Of a stretch of 64,000 nucleotides of DNA, positions 31,659-43,330 are shown piece after piece. Within the stretch, counting starts at the first letter, position 1; each line of letters begins with the position of its first letter. Made by a program: the position numbers and the translations under genes. The DNA is from Zeus faber (taxonomy: Eukaryota; Chordata; Actinopteri; Zeiformes; Zeidae), in the NCBI GenBank assembly GCA_960531495.1, contig OY482860.1, forward strand, positions 1 through 64,000, read 5' to 3'. The notes below the pieces were generated by a model that saw nothing but the letters and a program-made list of their open reading frames with translations, searched no databases and had not been told where the DNA came from.

Positions 31659-32831
31659 ATGATGATGATGTTGAAGCTGATGAAGCTGTTCCTGATCCTC
31701 TACGGCTTTGGGCAGACCCCAGTGGCCCAAGGACGGATTCAGAGGAAGGATGAAATCACACTAACAGAGCAGACCTGGAACAACCAGGAATCAGATGGTA
31801 ACAACAGAGAAAACATGACAGTGTTGCAGGAAAGGCTAGCCCCGAGGTATTCAGGAAAAGTAAATAGTGTAAGGAAAAAGAGGTCAGAGAGAGAAGCCTT
31901 ACATATTGAAACACCCCCACAAGAAGTAAAATTTGACAATGAACAAATTATCTTAAGTGTTATGGCAGATGGAGAACGTCAATGTGCGGTAATGATGCTC
32001 AAGAAGTTCAAACCAATTATCTGGGGACAAGAACAATGCAAAATAAGTATTTCAAAGACTCATGCATACTGGTGCTTTACAGTCGAACCTACAAATCAAT
32101 GGAACTATGAGATAAACCACTACAGATTAGAAATTACGAAACTGCAGATTCCAAATATACGTGAAGATACAAAAATATTTTCCTTATTAAGACGAAATGC
32201 CTCTTGTATAATACAAGAGAATAATGATATGACCAAGGCAAATAAAATATTAACTATGGATTCTGACATAATTAATAATAATACTAATATAACAAGCGTC
32301 ACCGTAAAGGGTAGTGTGATAACAACAGATGATGCCGTATCCATTTTTCAGACGGAAGGGACAATCACCACAATAGCTCCAAGAGAAAATGTCTTAAGCA
32401 CAGAGGCGACAGCAATAGAGGATGTCCATCCTGAAAAAAGATCAAATAAAACAACAAGAGCCATAAAACAGGATATATCTGTTAAACAAGATACATCTGA
32501 TCACTTCAAACGGAAAAATTAAAGTAATAACTGTAGACCGGTTGTATGATCAAGCAATAGGAAATAGCTGGTACAAATGGGAAAATGGGGAACAATATTG
32601 GCTCAAATAGGATTAGTTCTTTTGATTGTATTCACAATGATGGGATTGATTTTTTGTTGTTGTATTCCAATACTAAGGTCCATGATAGAATCTAGGCTAA
32701 ACAAGAAAATGTTCCTTATGTCCAAAGGCATAGGTGAGGAGAAAGGATTAGAATGGGAATATGTTGGGAATAAAAGCCAGAGTGAATATGGGGATGATGA
32801 CGACATGGAAGGGGAGAAATTCAAGGTTTGA
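31659..32831 (+). pseudogene. env: ERV-1 env, internally deleted and frameshifted
   Basis: Starts at an ATG 10 bases after the pol stop, with a signal peptide (residues 1-25; LKLMKLFLILYGFG). A basic RKKRSER cluster near residue 73 could be a leader cleavage site. Surface-unit text has several Asn-glycosylation sites (NNTNIT; NMT) and runs to a stop at 32522. The reading then slips to another frame (YDQAIGNSWYKWENG, about 32547-32590) and back to a membrane anchor (IGLVLLIVFTMMGLIFCCC, 32607-32663) with an acidic tail ending at 32831. No fusion peptide, CX6CC or immunosuppressive-type segment is found, so much of the surface C-terminus and transmembrane ectodomain is missing. Confidence 0.8.
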
Positions 32832-33634
32832 CCTGGCCTTGAGGAGGCTCACATGTGATTGTGCTAGTAACCTCTCCATGTGGGTCACACCCTTGTTAAG
32901 CAGGATGAACACTGAACTCATCAAATAACCGGACATGAAGGGGCTGATGAAAGCTGAAGCAACGACTACAATAATGCCCAAAACCCCCCACAAACATACA
33001 GCACACCAATACATGAAGATCACCTGATCATCCACGACAATGAATGCTGAAAGTTTGTTTAATTTTGTGTTATGCATTCATTGAAGTACTTATATGATGT
33101 TTATCTAGGTTATGGGTTGTGGAGAGATAATGATTTAGATGTTTTTCACGATTTATAGAGGAAATAACACATGCAAGACTCTACTTAAATAACAGGCTGC
33201 CGCTTACATGACATTTATAACTGAACTCACTATGCTAAGTGATTTACTAAGTTAACTTGTACTCATGTTAAGATGTTTTGCAATAATATGCAATTTGATA
33301 TAGGTATGCTAAAGGTTTTTATGTTAACTTTTAATTTTTGTATTGCATGTTTTTATATTCGATTATATATTTCATTATGGGTACCAACTCAGAGGATTGA
33401 AACACTTATAGGGTATCGCACATTTGGTAACCTTTTTTCACTTGCTTAAGTAGAAGGTTCAGGTTGAAAACCCTGGAACAGGTTGAAATTCCTGTGATGA
33501 TAAGAAAGCAAGACGTTTTTTCCAGGTAATCAAATGTGAATACTGTTCGTTTATCTAGCAGTCCGGCAAGTAGTCATTTGTAAATTTGGGTTATTAAAGA
33601 TAATGGCAATTGACATTGGGACTTAATAAGTCCC
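32832..33634 (+). other. ERV-1 region between env and 3' LTR
   Basis: About 800 bases without a plus-strand gene. An antisense 109-codon frame overlaps the env end but has no supporting signal. Otherwise AT-rich; function unknown. Confidence 0.4.
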
Positions 33635-33643
33635 AAAGGGGGG
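33635..33643 (+). promoter_or_regulatory. Polypurine tract of ERV-1
   Basis: AAAGGGGGG immediately before the 3' LTR, the expected plus-strand primer site. Confidence 0.85.
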
Positions 33644-33646
33644 ATA

Positions 33647-34172
33647 TATGGGAGAAATTTACTAGTACATTTAAAAGAAATATGTTCATTATATTCTACC
33701 ATTAAATAAGAAAGAACATTCGTTATCTTGCCCATATGCTATAGGAATGAAGTAAGTGTGTGTGAGACAGGGGTCAGCAAAGACATGAATAAGTGCTTTG
33801 TTGACTGTGGGCCATGTGACATGGGAAGGTGTGTGAATGCAACCATCCCCTCATAAAATGTGGCCTGGACTAGTGTCGGGAGGTTTGTTGTTGTAACTGA
33901 TGTCAAAGAATGCAGACAAATGGCTTCTTTGCACTATTGACCGTCTAGGAGGAAGGAAGGGATCCTAATTGAGTAAACAGATGTACTTTCTCTACCAACA
34001 GAAAGAGGTTAAAAGGAGGAGTCCATGAGCGGCTCGGGAGTTCTTTGCCAAACCAACTCAGATTCTGTTGTCACTTCTTGCAAGTGATAATAAAGTCTTA
34101 TATCTTCAGACCTCGACTCTCTCGAACTTCTCTTCTTCAGTTTAATTGTTAGATGCAGTTTTTTCCACTACA
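33647..34172 (+). repeat. 3' LTR of ERV-1
   Basis: Complete LTR, nearly identical to 24125-24649. TATA-like TTAAAAGG at about 34011, AATAAA at about 34090, end CCACTACA. The following bases (GCATTT) do not match the bases before the truncated 5' end, so no target duplication can be shown for the provirus. Confidence 0.9.
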
Positions 34173-34176
34173 GCAT

Positions 34177-37100
34177 TTGCCACCGTGACTGGACTAGGCC
34201 ACAAGCTGGTCATTACAGCAGAGTCTCCAGATAAGAAGGTAATTTTGTTTAATTATTTATGAACAATACTTGTTCTGATAAATAAGTTGTGATTTACATA
34301 AAAAAAATACTTTCTATGTTTGTAGTTTGTAATTCTGGTTGGTGACTCCCATCTACGGAGCATTGTGGATGGATTTGTGAAGATGCCAGGGGACCAAGGT
34401 ACTGAATGCTTTTTTGTCTCTGAGAACTGATGCAGTTTGTGTTGTAGCCCCTAGCAGCAACATGACGGCCAGCATGACCATCTACGAGGCAGCAGTAGAC
34501 TTTCGCAGCCTCCAGGTTAGTGTCTGCTGTCACTGGCCAAATTTACGCTTGATGTTTATTACATTTTTGGTAGTATTGGTACTATTAATACTTTTGCTTT
34601 GTGAGCTCTGCAGAACACATTTAACAGTTGGAAAACAAATGTACTGTAGTAAACACCTTTTTATTTTTTGTGTTTGTATTGGTGTTTGTCCTTGACTTCC
34701 CTCCGCGTCTGACCAGGAAGGTGGCGCTGCAGGATTTTCTCCGGAATACCATCATGTGGCAGCATGCATAGGTATGTTGGAAGCATATTTAAGTTTAACT
34801 AAAGTTAAATGTATAACAGAGTATATATTTTTAGACAAACCAGTTCAATATTTTTTTTTTTCATGAACAAAGTTGACATATATGTATGCATATTTCTATT
34901 CATCATAATCATTGTTGTTAGATATCAAGTTCTTTTCTGCAGCCAACCACTTCCCATTGAACCACCCAGAGCTGTGAAGCAGAGATGGTGTAAGTACAAT
35001 TGTACAATTTGTTGTCATGTCAAGTGATGGGAATTTTATTAATAACTTTGCTATGTTGTGCAACCATGGCCATATAAACTTGTGTGTGTAAACAATATAT
35101 CTAAATCTATGTTATCACAGAAACATTTATGCACACACATAAGGAAGAACACAACCTCATATATCCTTGTGATGTTGTAATCACATATCAGCACACAGTG
35201 TTAATTCCCACAGACAGTCCAGATGCAGCCAGCAGAATTTAGGCCTCACCGCGATGCAGCTGCAGAGGGCGAGAACAACATCCATTCTTTACGAATCTGT
35301 GACGCCAAACTCACTAAATATTGTTTCTGACTTCCCAAAATAAACTTGATCCCAGAGAGCTGCCTTAAGCACAGCTGTGATCCAACCCTTGTACAACCGG
35401 CCATTGTACAAGGTAATAAATTCACTTTGAGACCAAAACCTCTTTCCTCTTCATTGTTTATTAGAAAATAGGGCATTCAGCAAAATTATTTTTCTAACAC
35501 ACGCTAAATGGAAAAGTTTCATGTTCCCTTTTTTGTCGGTGATACAACAAATTCTGTCCATGGCAGATACACATTGAGGGTAACTGTGAAATACCATATA
35601 CCCATAATGATTTCAATCTGCTTTGTGCATTAATGTTTCAATACTTATTTTTGCAGGTACACCTGAGTAATGCTGAGGGGATGAAGATCCTTGTGACATT
35701 GCTGTGAAATGCTGCTTATCGCCAACTGGAGACAACAGCACCGCCAACAGCACCAAAGTCAAAGGTTTCTCCCGGCACTTCCAACAGTCTCTCCAAAAGT
35801 GGTTGTGAGGGGGGAGCTCATCGTGCCTCATCCTTCACCTAACCCTTTTGAGTGGGGACTGGTTGGAAGGGGCAGAAAGATAATGGGTTGCACATTGTTG
35901 GGTTAAGACCCTCTGGAAACTGTGATATTCCCTGATATTCACTCAAAGTGTACCTATTTTTTTTAAACAATTTTGATATGTTTATTATGTGTGTAGTTTG
36001 AGATTCGTCAAGACAAAGTCTTAAATCGTCGTTTTGCTCTATGATCTCACAGGTGGACACAATACCAGTAGTGCCACCGTTATGGTCCATCTCGCTATCT
36101 CATTTTGGATGTGATGGATCAACTTGTTCCATCGCATCTTTCCAGCCCCATCCAGTGTGGAGATTTTTATATTGTTTTTATATCAACAATTTTGCTTTGC
36201 TTACATGGAAAAGCCACGATGGGATGTCGGAAGAAAGCTACTGCCTCCAAGAGGACACTGGGAAAGGAGCAGGTTTGCTTTGGTTTTTTTTTTCTTTTTT
36301 TTGTGCAATATTACACTTATTTGGAAATTTTTTTGGACTGTTTGAGTGGACAGGCAGCAATGACATTTTTGACAGTTGTAGTTCATTTTAGTTTTATTTT
36401 GTCCATGCATTTCATTCTATTGCTTTTTGTTCGGCGAACGCAACACCAACCGTTGTGGAGGTGTCTTCAAAGCCATCACCTGCCAGTGATGTGCCAGTTC
36501 TTGTGAAGGAGAAGCAACACTCTCAAACATTCGTCAAAAATCAGAGTGATGCTGCTCCTTATCATCCTGATATGGAGAGTGCTACAGTGTTTTCTGATGT
36601 TGCAGCAGAGCTTGAGGGTAGCATTTCTGTCATGGGAACAAGTGATGTAGGTTCTATCAGGTGAACAGGTGATGTCAGTTCTGTCCGGGGAACAGGTGGT
36701 ACTTTTGAGTGTCCTAGTTCTACAGATGAGGTTGTTGAAGCTTTTTCTGTCAAAGCAGCAAATTAAAGTGTTAATCTGGAAAACATTCAAGTTGTAGCTG
36801 AGCCTGAGGAGTACTTAATTATCAGCGTTGTAACAGTGTAAGGGGATCATTTTATCAGGGGAAAGATATTTTTACATATGCAGATGTACAGTACATGGCA
36901 ATAGGTTTGGCAAGGCTCGCAAAACATACGCTTCAAAGTGTTTTATAGAAGATCTGGACGCGGTTCTGTTGTCAGGTGACCAGTTGTATACATATTTGCA
37001 AGATACTGGCAAGTTCAGAGGAGGGCAAGTTTTCTTGTGTGTCCCTGAATAACCTAAACAACACACATTTTATGGAGAGGACTTTGAGTTTGAATATTGT

Positions 37101-37425
37101 GATGACTATATAAATGGTGATGTCAATGTGGTTGAGGGAGACTCTTTCAAGGATTTCAGGTACATCACTTTACAACACGGATTGGAAAATTTGTTGGCAA
37201 AATATGATACATGTTTGCTGACGGTAAATAGTAATCATTATGGACGGTATGCAGTGGTTGACTCTCATTCGCCCAATGCTGCTGGAATGCCAGATGTATG
37301 TGGCCGAAGTGTTGTTGTATATTTAGGGTCCTCATCTACAGAATGTAGGATGATGATCCTATTATTATTGCTCTGTTTATTAGGGATTGTTGGAGAAATT
37401 CTCATGCGTGGTCGGTGAGGTTAAT
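34177..37425 (+). pseudogene. Multi-exon pseudogene: SGNH-like front, cysteine-protease-like back (multicopy fish family)
   Basis: Exon-like pieces separated by GT...AG introns. A first piece ends at AAG|gtaatt (34241). The next, after a tttgtag acceptor (34323), reads ILVGDSHLRSIVDGF, an SGNH-type block I. Then come VCVVAPSSNMTAS, LDFPPRLT (34690) and SRDGV; after an intron ending ttttgcag (about 35656) comes HLSNAEGMKIL. Together these form the DxxH of SGNH block V. A linker (NPFEWGLVGRGRK, about 35846-35884), an acidic serine-rich region (36450-36780) and a C-terminal part follow: QYMAIGLARLAKHT (36894), FEFEYCDDY, and RYAVVDSHSPNA (37248). I recall multicopy fish proteins with this order, whose end resembles herpes-tegument-like cysteine proteases. 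The expected catalytic Cys is Tyr here (QYMAI), while DSH is kept. Several stops and frameshifts make it a pseudogene; this copy may be carried by a mobile element. Confidence 0.6.
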
Positions 37426-37436
37426 CTGCCCACTAC

Positions 37437-37960
37437 AGGAAAACAAAACTGAGGGTATTAAAGATATTTATTCTGCAGAATAAAGAGAAAGATTCAGTCA
37501 TGCTTCAAAGCAGTGTTCTGATCAGTCTACCTCCACTTTACTTGACAAGGCTTTTATAGTCATGAGAGGTTGTGTCCCATTCTGAGACTTGCCATGTGAT
37601 GTATGTGACAAATAATCTCTTGAACTTGATTCGCTGTTGTCTTTAGTAACAGCTGAGAACATGTTTTCAAAAAGAAAAACAGAGAATACTTTCCTTTTAC
37701 AATCTAGAAAAACAGAGATAACGACTAAAACATTTGTGACAGTGGTATACAGGAATGTAAGATCTCCTGTGAAAGAGTCGGGCGTCACCAAACAAACATA
37801 TGCCTCAGCATTTATACATCACTTGGTGGTCGAATTATATCATTCATTAACATTGATCATAATTTTTCTCTCACACTCCCTCCTGTTGTTCCCAGTGGAA
37901 CAATACGAAAGGAAAATGCAATAATGCTTAAATATCATAAAATTGAGGCAAAGGGATCAG
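37437..37960 (-). mobile_element. Antisense LTR of a third ERV family (copy 1)
   Basis: On the minus strand it has a TATA box (GACTATAAAAGCC, about 37550-37562), AATAAA (37476-37484) and an end near TCAGTTTTG (37447). The first 150 bases match 56940-57085 closely (TATTTATTCTGCAGAATAAAG; GCAGTGTTCTGATCAGTCTAC). A scrap resembling the L2 LINE tail (TATGTGACAAATAATCTCTTG) lies at 37599-37620. The right boundary is approximate. Confidence 0.65.
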
Positions 37961-37999
37961 AAAATGACATATAAATTGATTACAATACAATTATATTAC

Positions 38000-38520
38000 A
38001 GAGATATTGTTTTATCGTAGTCCTTTTGATGGAGAGGCGAAGGAAAATTATGACCATATAACAAGGTGGGGAGTGGTCAGGTGTAATCAAATGTGGAGCA
38101 GAAGTCCAGCGGTGGAGCGAACTGTGGGGCGCCAATGTTGGTGTAGAATACCCCTTCGATAACTGCTTCCAAAACACACATTTCTTCAGCTGTGGTAAGG
38201 GGAATGGCAGTAACCCAAGTAGCGTATGTAGGTGTGGTACCATCGCAGTTGCAGGGTGAGCAGCATTCGGCGTACACTCACGTTGTCTCCTCAATGAGTA
38301 CCTAGAGGGGAGTAAGAACTTTCTTGCAATGAGATGCGTGTACCCATGTTGGTCGTCTGCCACCTTAACTGCTGCTGCAGTGGTGCGGACTGAAACCCTG
38401 CTGCAGAGATCCTAGGAATCTGGCAGAGTTCCTGCTTTTCCTCTGGAAGTCACGAATCACCACCCATTCACCTGGTCAGAGGCCGTGTAGAGGTCCTCCA
38501 AGTGGGACGGGTAGGGCTGC
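38000..38520 (-). pseudogene. pol: Retroviral integrase C-terminus and env start, ERV family 3
   Basis: On the minus strand 38500-38290 reads as the end of an integrase (PGEWVVIRDFQRKS and, after breaks, TWVHASHCKK), a conserved retroviral integrase tail. It is followed by a short open stretch (38077-38277) rich in cysteine (YAECCSPCNCDG) that could begin an env surface unit. The LTR at 37437-37960 lies just downstream in the same orientation, giving the order pol-env-LTR of a heavily deleted provirus. Stops and frameshifts abound. Confidence 0.65.
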
Positions 38521-39159
38521 TTTGACCTGGGCACATAGACTTCAACACTTGGGTGAGAGACACACATTATGACAACATTTTTTGGTATAGGTCCAATATT
38601 GTTTAAATGGGGTACGTTGAATAATTCTGTGATTTCCCAAACAGTTATGTTGAATAGCTGACTACAGGCTCAGTACAAAAATGAATGTATGCACACTCGT
38701 GTAACAACAGAATAATATTATCGCAATGTCTAATATGTAGGAGATAATGTTCATAGAATATTGATTAGGCTACAAAATAACAGACAGTGTGTAAATCATG
38801 CAAGGTTTTTAATTTTCCTAGAATGCATTTCTCGAATGTTGCTTGAACATAATCCCACCTACACAATCCATTAATAAAGTCAAATCTAAAAGTGATAAAT
38901 ACCAAACTGGACAATCTGATCACTACTGGTTTACGTGATGTAATTCATATGTGGCTTTTGTCGACAAAAGACAGACATAACCGCATTGGTCTCCCGGTCA
39001 GCACTTCATGCTGAACAGTCCTGTCACACCATGTGATCATCCTCACATTCCCGTCATCACTAATGGCAGGAATGGAACTCAGTTGAGCTTACCTTTACTG
39101 GCATTCCATTAAGATTCCCATCAATATTATATGGCAGTGGCAAAATGGCGACCACGCCC
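38521..39159. other. AT-rich DNA, nothing recognised
   Basis: No gene or named element seen; the ERV family 3 material may extend into it on the minus strand. Confidence 0.4.
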
Positions 39160-41000
39160 TCTTTAAAATTTCAGAAAATCAAACCTATTCACTTTTTACC
39201 ATGAAACTCATAGATTTCGGGAAACTTATGTAACATCTTGGATTAAATTTGTAATTTGATTCACTTTCCGGTCATTTTCATGCTTTGTACTTTTGCAAAC
39301 TCCTCCGAGGCCATTTATCTGATCAGCTTCAAACGTGGCGTGTGTCCACAAGACATCTTCACGATTTTTGTCACACGATGTGGGCATGGCAAATTGTAGA
39401 ATTTCATGTTCCAAAAAAAGCTGTGTTTTCGTAATATATTAGTCACTTTTTATGCTTTGTACTTCTCTTTCAAACTTCTCCTAGGGGATTTGTTGGATCG
39501 ACTTCAAAGTTGGCGAGTGTCTACAAGACTCATTGGGGATTAAAATTTGTTAAAACATCTTTTTTTTGTTACGAGTTGTGGGCATGGCAACGCGTTGAAT
39601 TTCATGTTTGGAAAAACACTTCACGTGACTTTTGGGCCCTTAAGATACTCAAAAATATCGCAAAACTTTGCAAACTCGTCAGTCCCAGTGTATCATTTGA
39701 TATTCTATGGGTCCCACGCATCGGCGTGTAAAAATGGTTGCCTATGCCCCCATAGAAAATAAAATAATACTTGTCTTACCTATTCACTTTTTTCCACGAA
39801 AACTCCTGAAATTCGGTACACATAGGTAACCTCACTAGACTTAAAAAATATATATATTTCCGCCATAACTGAAACCCAACAGGAAGTCGGCCACTTTGAA
39901 TTTTCCTGACTTTTTAGTCATATTTATTCTTTGTACTTTCGCGAACTCCTCCTTGGCGATTTTTTGGATGGACTTCAAACTTGATGAGTGTGTACAAGAC
40001 ACCTTCACAGCTAAAAGTAATTACAATATATATATTTTTGGCACACGGTGTGGGCGTGGCAACACGTTAAATTTCATGTTCCAAAGGATACATGGAAATT
40101 CACGAAACTTTGCGCACTCGTCAGTCCCAGTGTGGCAATTAATATTCTATGGGTTCCATGCATGGGCGTGGTCATGCATGGGGTTGTTTTCGTCACATGA
40201 TGTGGCCATGGCAAAGTGTTGAATTTCATGTTCCAAAAAAAAGCTATGTTTTCGTGATATTTTCAACACTTTTTATGCTTTGTACTTTCCCGAACCACTC
40301 CTAGGGGATTCATTGAATCGACTTAAAAGTTGACGAGTGTCTACAAGACACCTTGGGGATTATAATTGAATAAAACATTTCGTTTTCATCACACAATGTG
40401 GGCGTGGCAACACGTTGAATTTCATGTTCGAGAAAACACTGTGTTAACGTGACTTTTGGGGCCTTAAGAAACTCGGAAAAATCACAAAACTTTGCACACT
40501 CCTCAGGCCCGCTGTGTCGTTTCATATTCTATGGGTCCCATGCATGGGTGTTTCAAAATGGCCACCTACGCCCCCTAGAAAAAATAAAGAAGATCAAACC
40601 TATTCACTTTTTTACCTCGAAAACTCATATGTAACGTCACTAGACTTTAAAAAAATATATATATTGCCGCCATGACCAAAACACAACAACACAACAGGAA
40701 TGCCATGTCAGCATGAGCCAATTGCCATGGGCCAATGTCAGCCATATTGGATTAAAGGTCCAATTGTAGTCACTTTTTGGTCATTTTCATGCTTTGTACT
40801 TTCGATTCACTATTAACACAAATTGAAAGATTTCTTTTCCTCACACGGTGTGGGCGTGGCACAGCCTTGAATTTCATGTTGGAAAACAGCCTCTTTTTTG
40901 TCACTTTTTGGTCATTTTCATGCTCCGTAATTTCGCGGACTCCTTAAATCCAATTTATCCGGTCCCGCCGTCACTTGCACTCTGAGTACGCCGTCATCAC
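39160..41000. repeat. Complex dispersed repeat with reiterated modules, copy 1
   Basis: Repeated modules recur several times within the block: GTCATTTTCATGCTTTGTAC, CTTCAAA(G/C)TTGG...GAGTG, TACAAGACACCTT, TGGGCGTGGCAACACGTT, and TATTCTATGGGTCCCATGCA. The same modules, in the same order, occur at 52960-53083 and 53746-54790. Both copies end with CTTGCACT...TCATC.CTGCTTGCAGCT. Short open frames in it do not resemble proteins. Confidence 0.85.
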
Positions 41001-41353
41001 TGCTTGCAGCTCTAATGTATATTATGTTAAAATTTACATGAGAATTGGTAGGGTAGTACAAACTGTAATCTAGAGAAAGTCCATTCTTCCAAGGCACTGG
41101 CGGGTTAGTTGAGTAAAAGTAATCTCGACGACACCCCCTGCTTTGTCCAATAACTGGGCAGTTGAAATGAGGTGCCAAAGGCAATGCACGGGCCAACGCT
41201 TGTCTTCAGCAGCTCTCCATTCCCATATTACTCACTCTGTGATTCATATAAAGAGTAGAGATAAAATTGATTTTGTGTCAGTCAATGCCCAAGTAAAGGG
41301 CTTTGAAGTTCTGACTTCACGGTTTTTGACAGCATTTTTGTGACCATAGCTAT

Positions 41354-41910
41354 TGTTGGAGAAATATATATCCTCGAGGAAAGCAACCAGTTGTTCTGTT
41401 GTAGATAACCTGTTCTGTTAATTAATTCAAATATGATAACTATTACAACCTGTTTCAATCAATTACTAAACTTCTGTTGATCAATTAAAGTATAATTACC
41501 TTCGAGGTTCTCCGTGTGTTCGTTAAAGGGCTTGGAGCGTCAATCAGAAGACGTATCACAAATTTAGGAGTTGGTCATGTTTATTGTCCGGCAGAATCAA
41601 AAAGTACAGCATACAGAGTCTCTGGGTACAATACAATGACAATGCATGGCTCCGGGCATGATTGGAAGGGAAAACCCCATTTGTCTTATGGGGAAAAAAC
41701 CTGCCAACATCCTTATTTTTGAACGTGCGGATCGCATTCACTCACCAACTGGACCATTTACAATAAAAGAGCAAAAAAAAAGTACAGAGTTATTGTTATT
41801 ATTTTATTATTTTATTTTTTTTAGGAGTTGTGTCTCCCTGGGTGTAATACTGGATCTCACAGCTTTTTAGCTCTTAACCTCATGCAAGGTGTGCTGACTT
41901 TGCTGTTTAG
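41354..41910 (-). repeat. 3' LTR of ERV-2 (U3 boundary approximate)
   Basis: 41354-41608 matches 47175-47429 (TGTTGGAGAAAT through GTCCGGCAGAATCAAAAAGTA). Minus-strand AATAAA lies near 41579-41584. Sequence right of 41608 has no counterpart in the other LTR, and no TATA box was found there. Confidence 0.75.
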
Positions 41911-43330
41911 ATCTTTCTCTCTTGAACCCTGGTCAACTAGATGCAGTCATCGTGCACGATCAAAGCAACACATTGGTTAAATCAAAAAATACATCACATA
42001 TTATCTTCTCCTTTTCATCTTCTGAGTCAACTGGCATAGGGCCGACTGGCAGCAACGACTGGGTCTCGGACTGCAGTTGGGGCATCTGATAGGGAGGGGG
42101 CTCTCCCCCTTTTCCTTCTATAGCCGTGGTAATCAGGCGGAGGGAGAGGGAGCAGATACAGGGAATACAACAGCATCCGCACAGAACAAGGATGGCCACA
42201 GACATTATTATTGTGGTGAGAATATACAGGAACACGGCCTTCCATTTACCAAACATCTGGTCCATCCAATTACTGAACGGATTGTCCACACCCGAGTGTT
42301 CCTTCATTTCAGCTGATAGGGTACGTAGACCAGCTAGAGCGCGGGTCAAGGGCAGTGTTGTTGGGAATGAAAGTACAACAGTGATCACCAAACATATGAC
42401 AGACGCCCCCGTTTTCGGGCAATAACATGTCGAGCGCCATTCTATTCTGGACAGCCATCGGTGAGGTGGCCGCCATTTGCTCTGACAGTCCCGCGACCGC
42501 GTCCCTCATTAGGTTGGCCAGCCGCTGTACATTATAGTGAACATAGTTAATACGGTCTACGTTTTTTTGTTTTTTTTGGGGGGGGTTACCGGGAAGAGCG
42601 CGGCAATCAGGGGAATGTTTTCAAAACCGGTAGCCAATCTTACCATATCCTGGGGGGTAAATTTGGTGGGGTTAAATACCTGGACTTCCTTAGTCTGGGT
42701 CACTGCCTCCTGGGAGGTGTTGGTAAAGGTGGTTGTTGTGGTAATGCAACACAATCCGTGTCCCACTGATATCTACGCCCATCACTAGATAAAACGATGT
42801 CGCCGAGGTATTACAAGGGCCGGAGGTTAAAAGGGACTGATTGAGACCCGATATGGTGAGAAAGAGGGGATTAACCTTGCTTTGCATGCTGGTATCGAAG
42901 AGTAGGCCTCGGTGTATCTGAATCCTACCCTTATCACACTGTTGGCCCTGTGGACACGGCGTGGTAGTCCAACTCGGCCCTGTCCAGACAATTACATAGC
43001 CCCAGGTGGGACACCACCTGTGTTTGGTATGGTAGGCTAACACTCCTACCACCACATGAGCACATAAGTAGATGTTGTATCCCTTCCATCTCGCCGGGTA
43101 AGACCCACATGGGATAACGCTACACAGGTCAAATATGAAGGACTGGATGGAGCCTTTTGTATAATGTAATTCTACTCCACTGTAATTGCGTAGGCATGAG
43201 TCAGCTGGGTTGGGCTGCAAAGGTGCCAATTGCTTAGTCCTGCTGTGTGTGGGCCCTACCCTCTGCGCCCGATTATTTTAACACCAGTGATTACTGGTGT
43301 TAAAATAATTGGTCAGCGGAGGCGTGGTGG
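41911..43330 (-). pseudogene. env: ERV-2 env, gamma-type, several frameshifts
   Basis: Minus strand. A signal/leader hydrophobic segment (VCIWLCTIAIALFASYH, about 43355-43405) lies just upstream. The surface unit at 42690-43229 is cysteine-rich (CPTWGYVIVWTGPSW). A frameshift region with long T/G runs at 42556-42590 precedes the transmembrane unit. That unit has a segment shaped like the immunosuppressive domain (QNRMALDMLLPENGGVC) followed by C-x6-CC (CHMFGDHCC, about 42390-42420). It then continues in another frame with the membrane anchor (FLYILTTIIMSVAILVLCG, about 42180-42235), a cysteine cluster, and a tail holding PPPY (about 42095-42106). C-x6-CC marks covalent surface/transmembrane pairing of the gamma/delta type. 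Broken in at least three places. Confidence 0.8.

Larger units (their letters stand above)
25350..34172 (+). mobile_element. Endogenous retrovirus, gamma/epsilon-like, 5' LTR truncated (ERV-1)
   Basis: Plus-strand provirus: partial 5' LTR, primer binding site, long repeat-bearing leader, gag, pol, env, purine tract, complete 3' LTR. Inactivating changes include loss of U3 from the 5' LTR, deletion joining gag to mid-RT, a pol frameshift near 29200, and deletion plus frameshifts in env. The two LTR 3' portions are very alike, suggesting fairly recent insertion. Confidence 0.9.

Noticed and set aside
32748-33077. 109-codon antisense frame over the end of ERV-1 env
   Set aside because: No start context, motif or second copy to support it; hydrophobic composition follows from the antisense of the acidic tail and AT-rich DNA.
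36105-36506. 133-codon plus-strand frame as a separate gene
   Set aside because: It overlaps linker parts of the SGNH/protease-like pseudogene and is AT-rich intron-like sequence in part.
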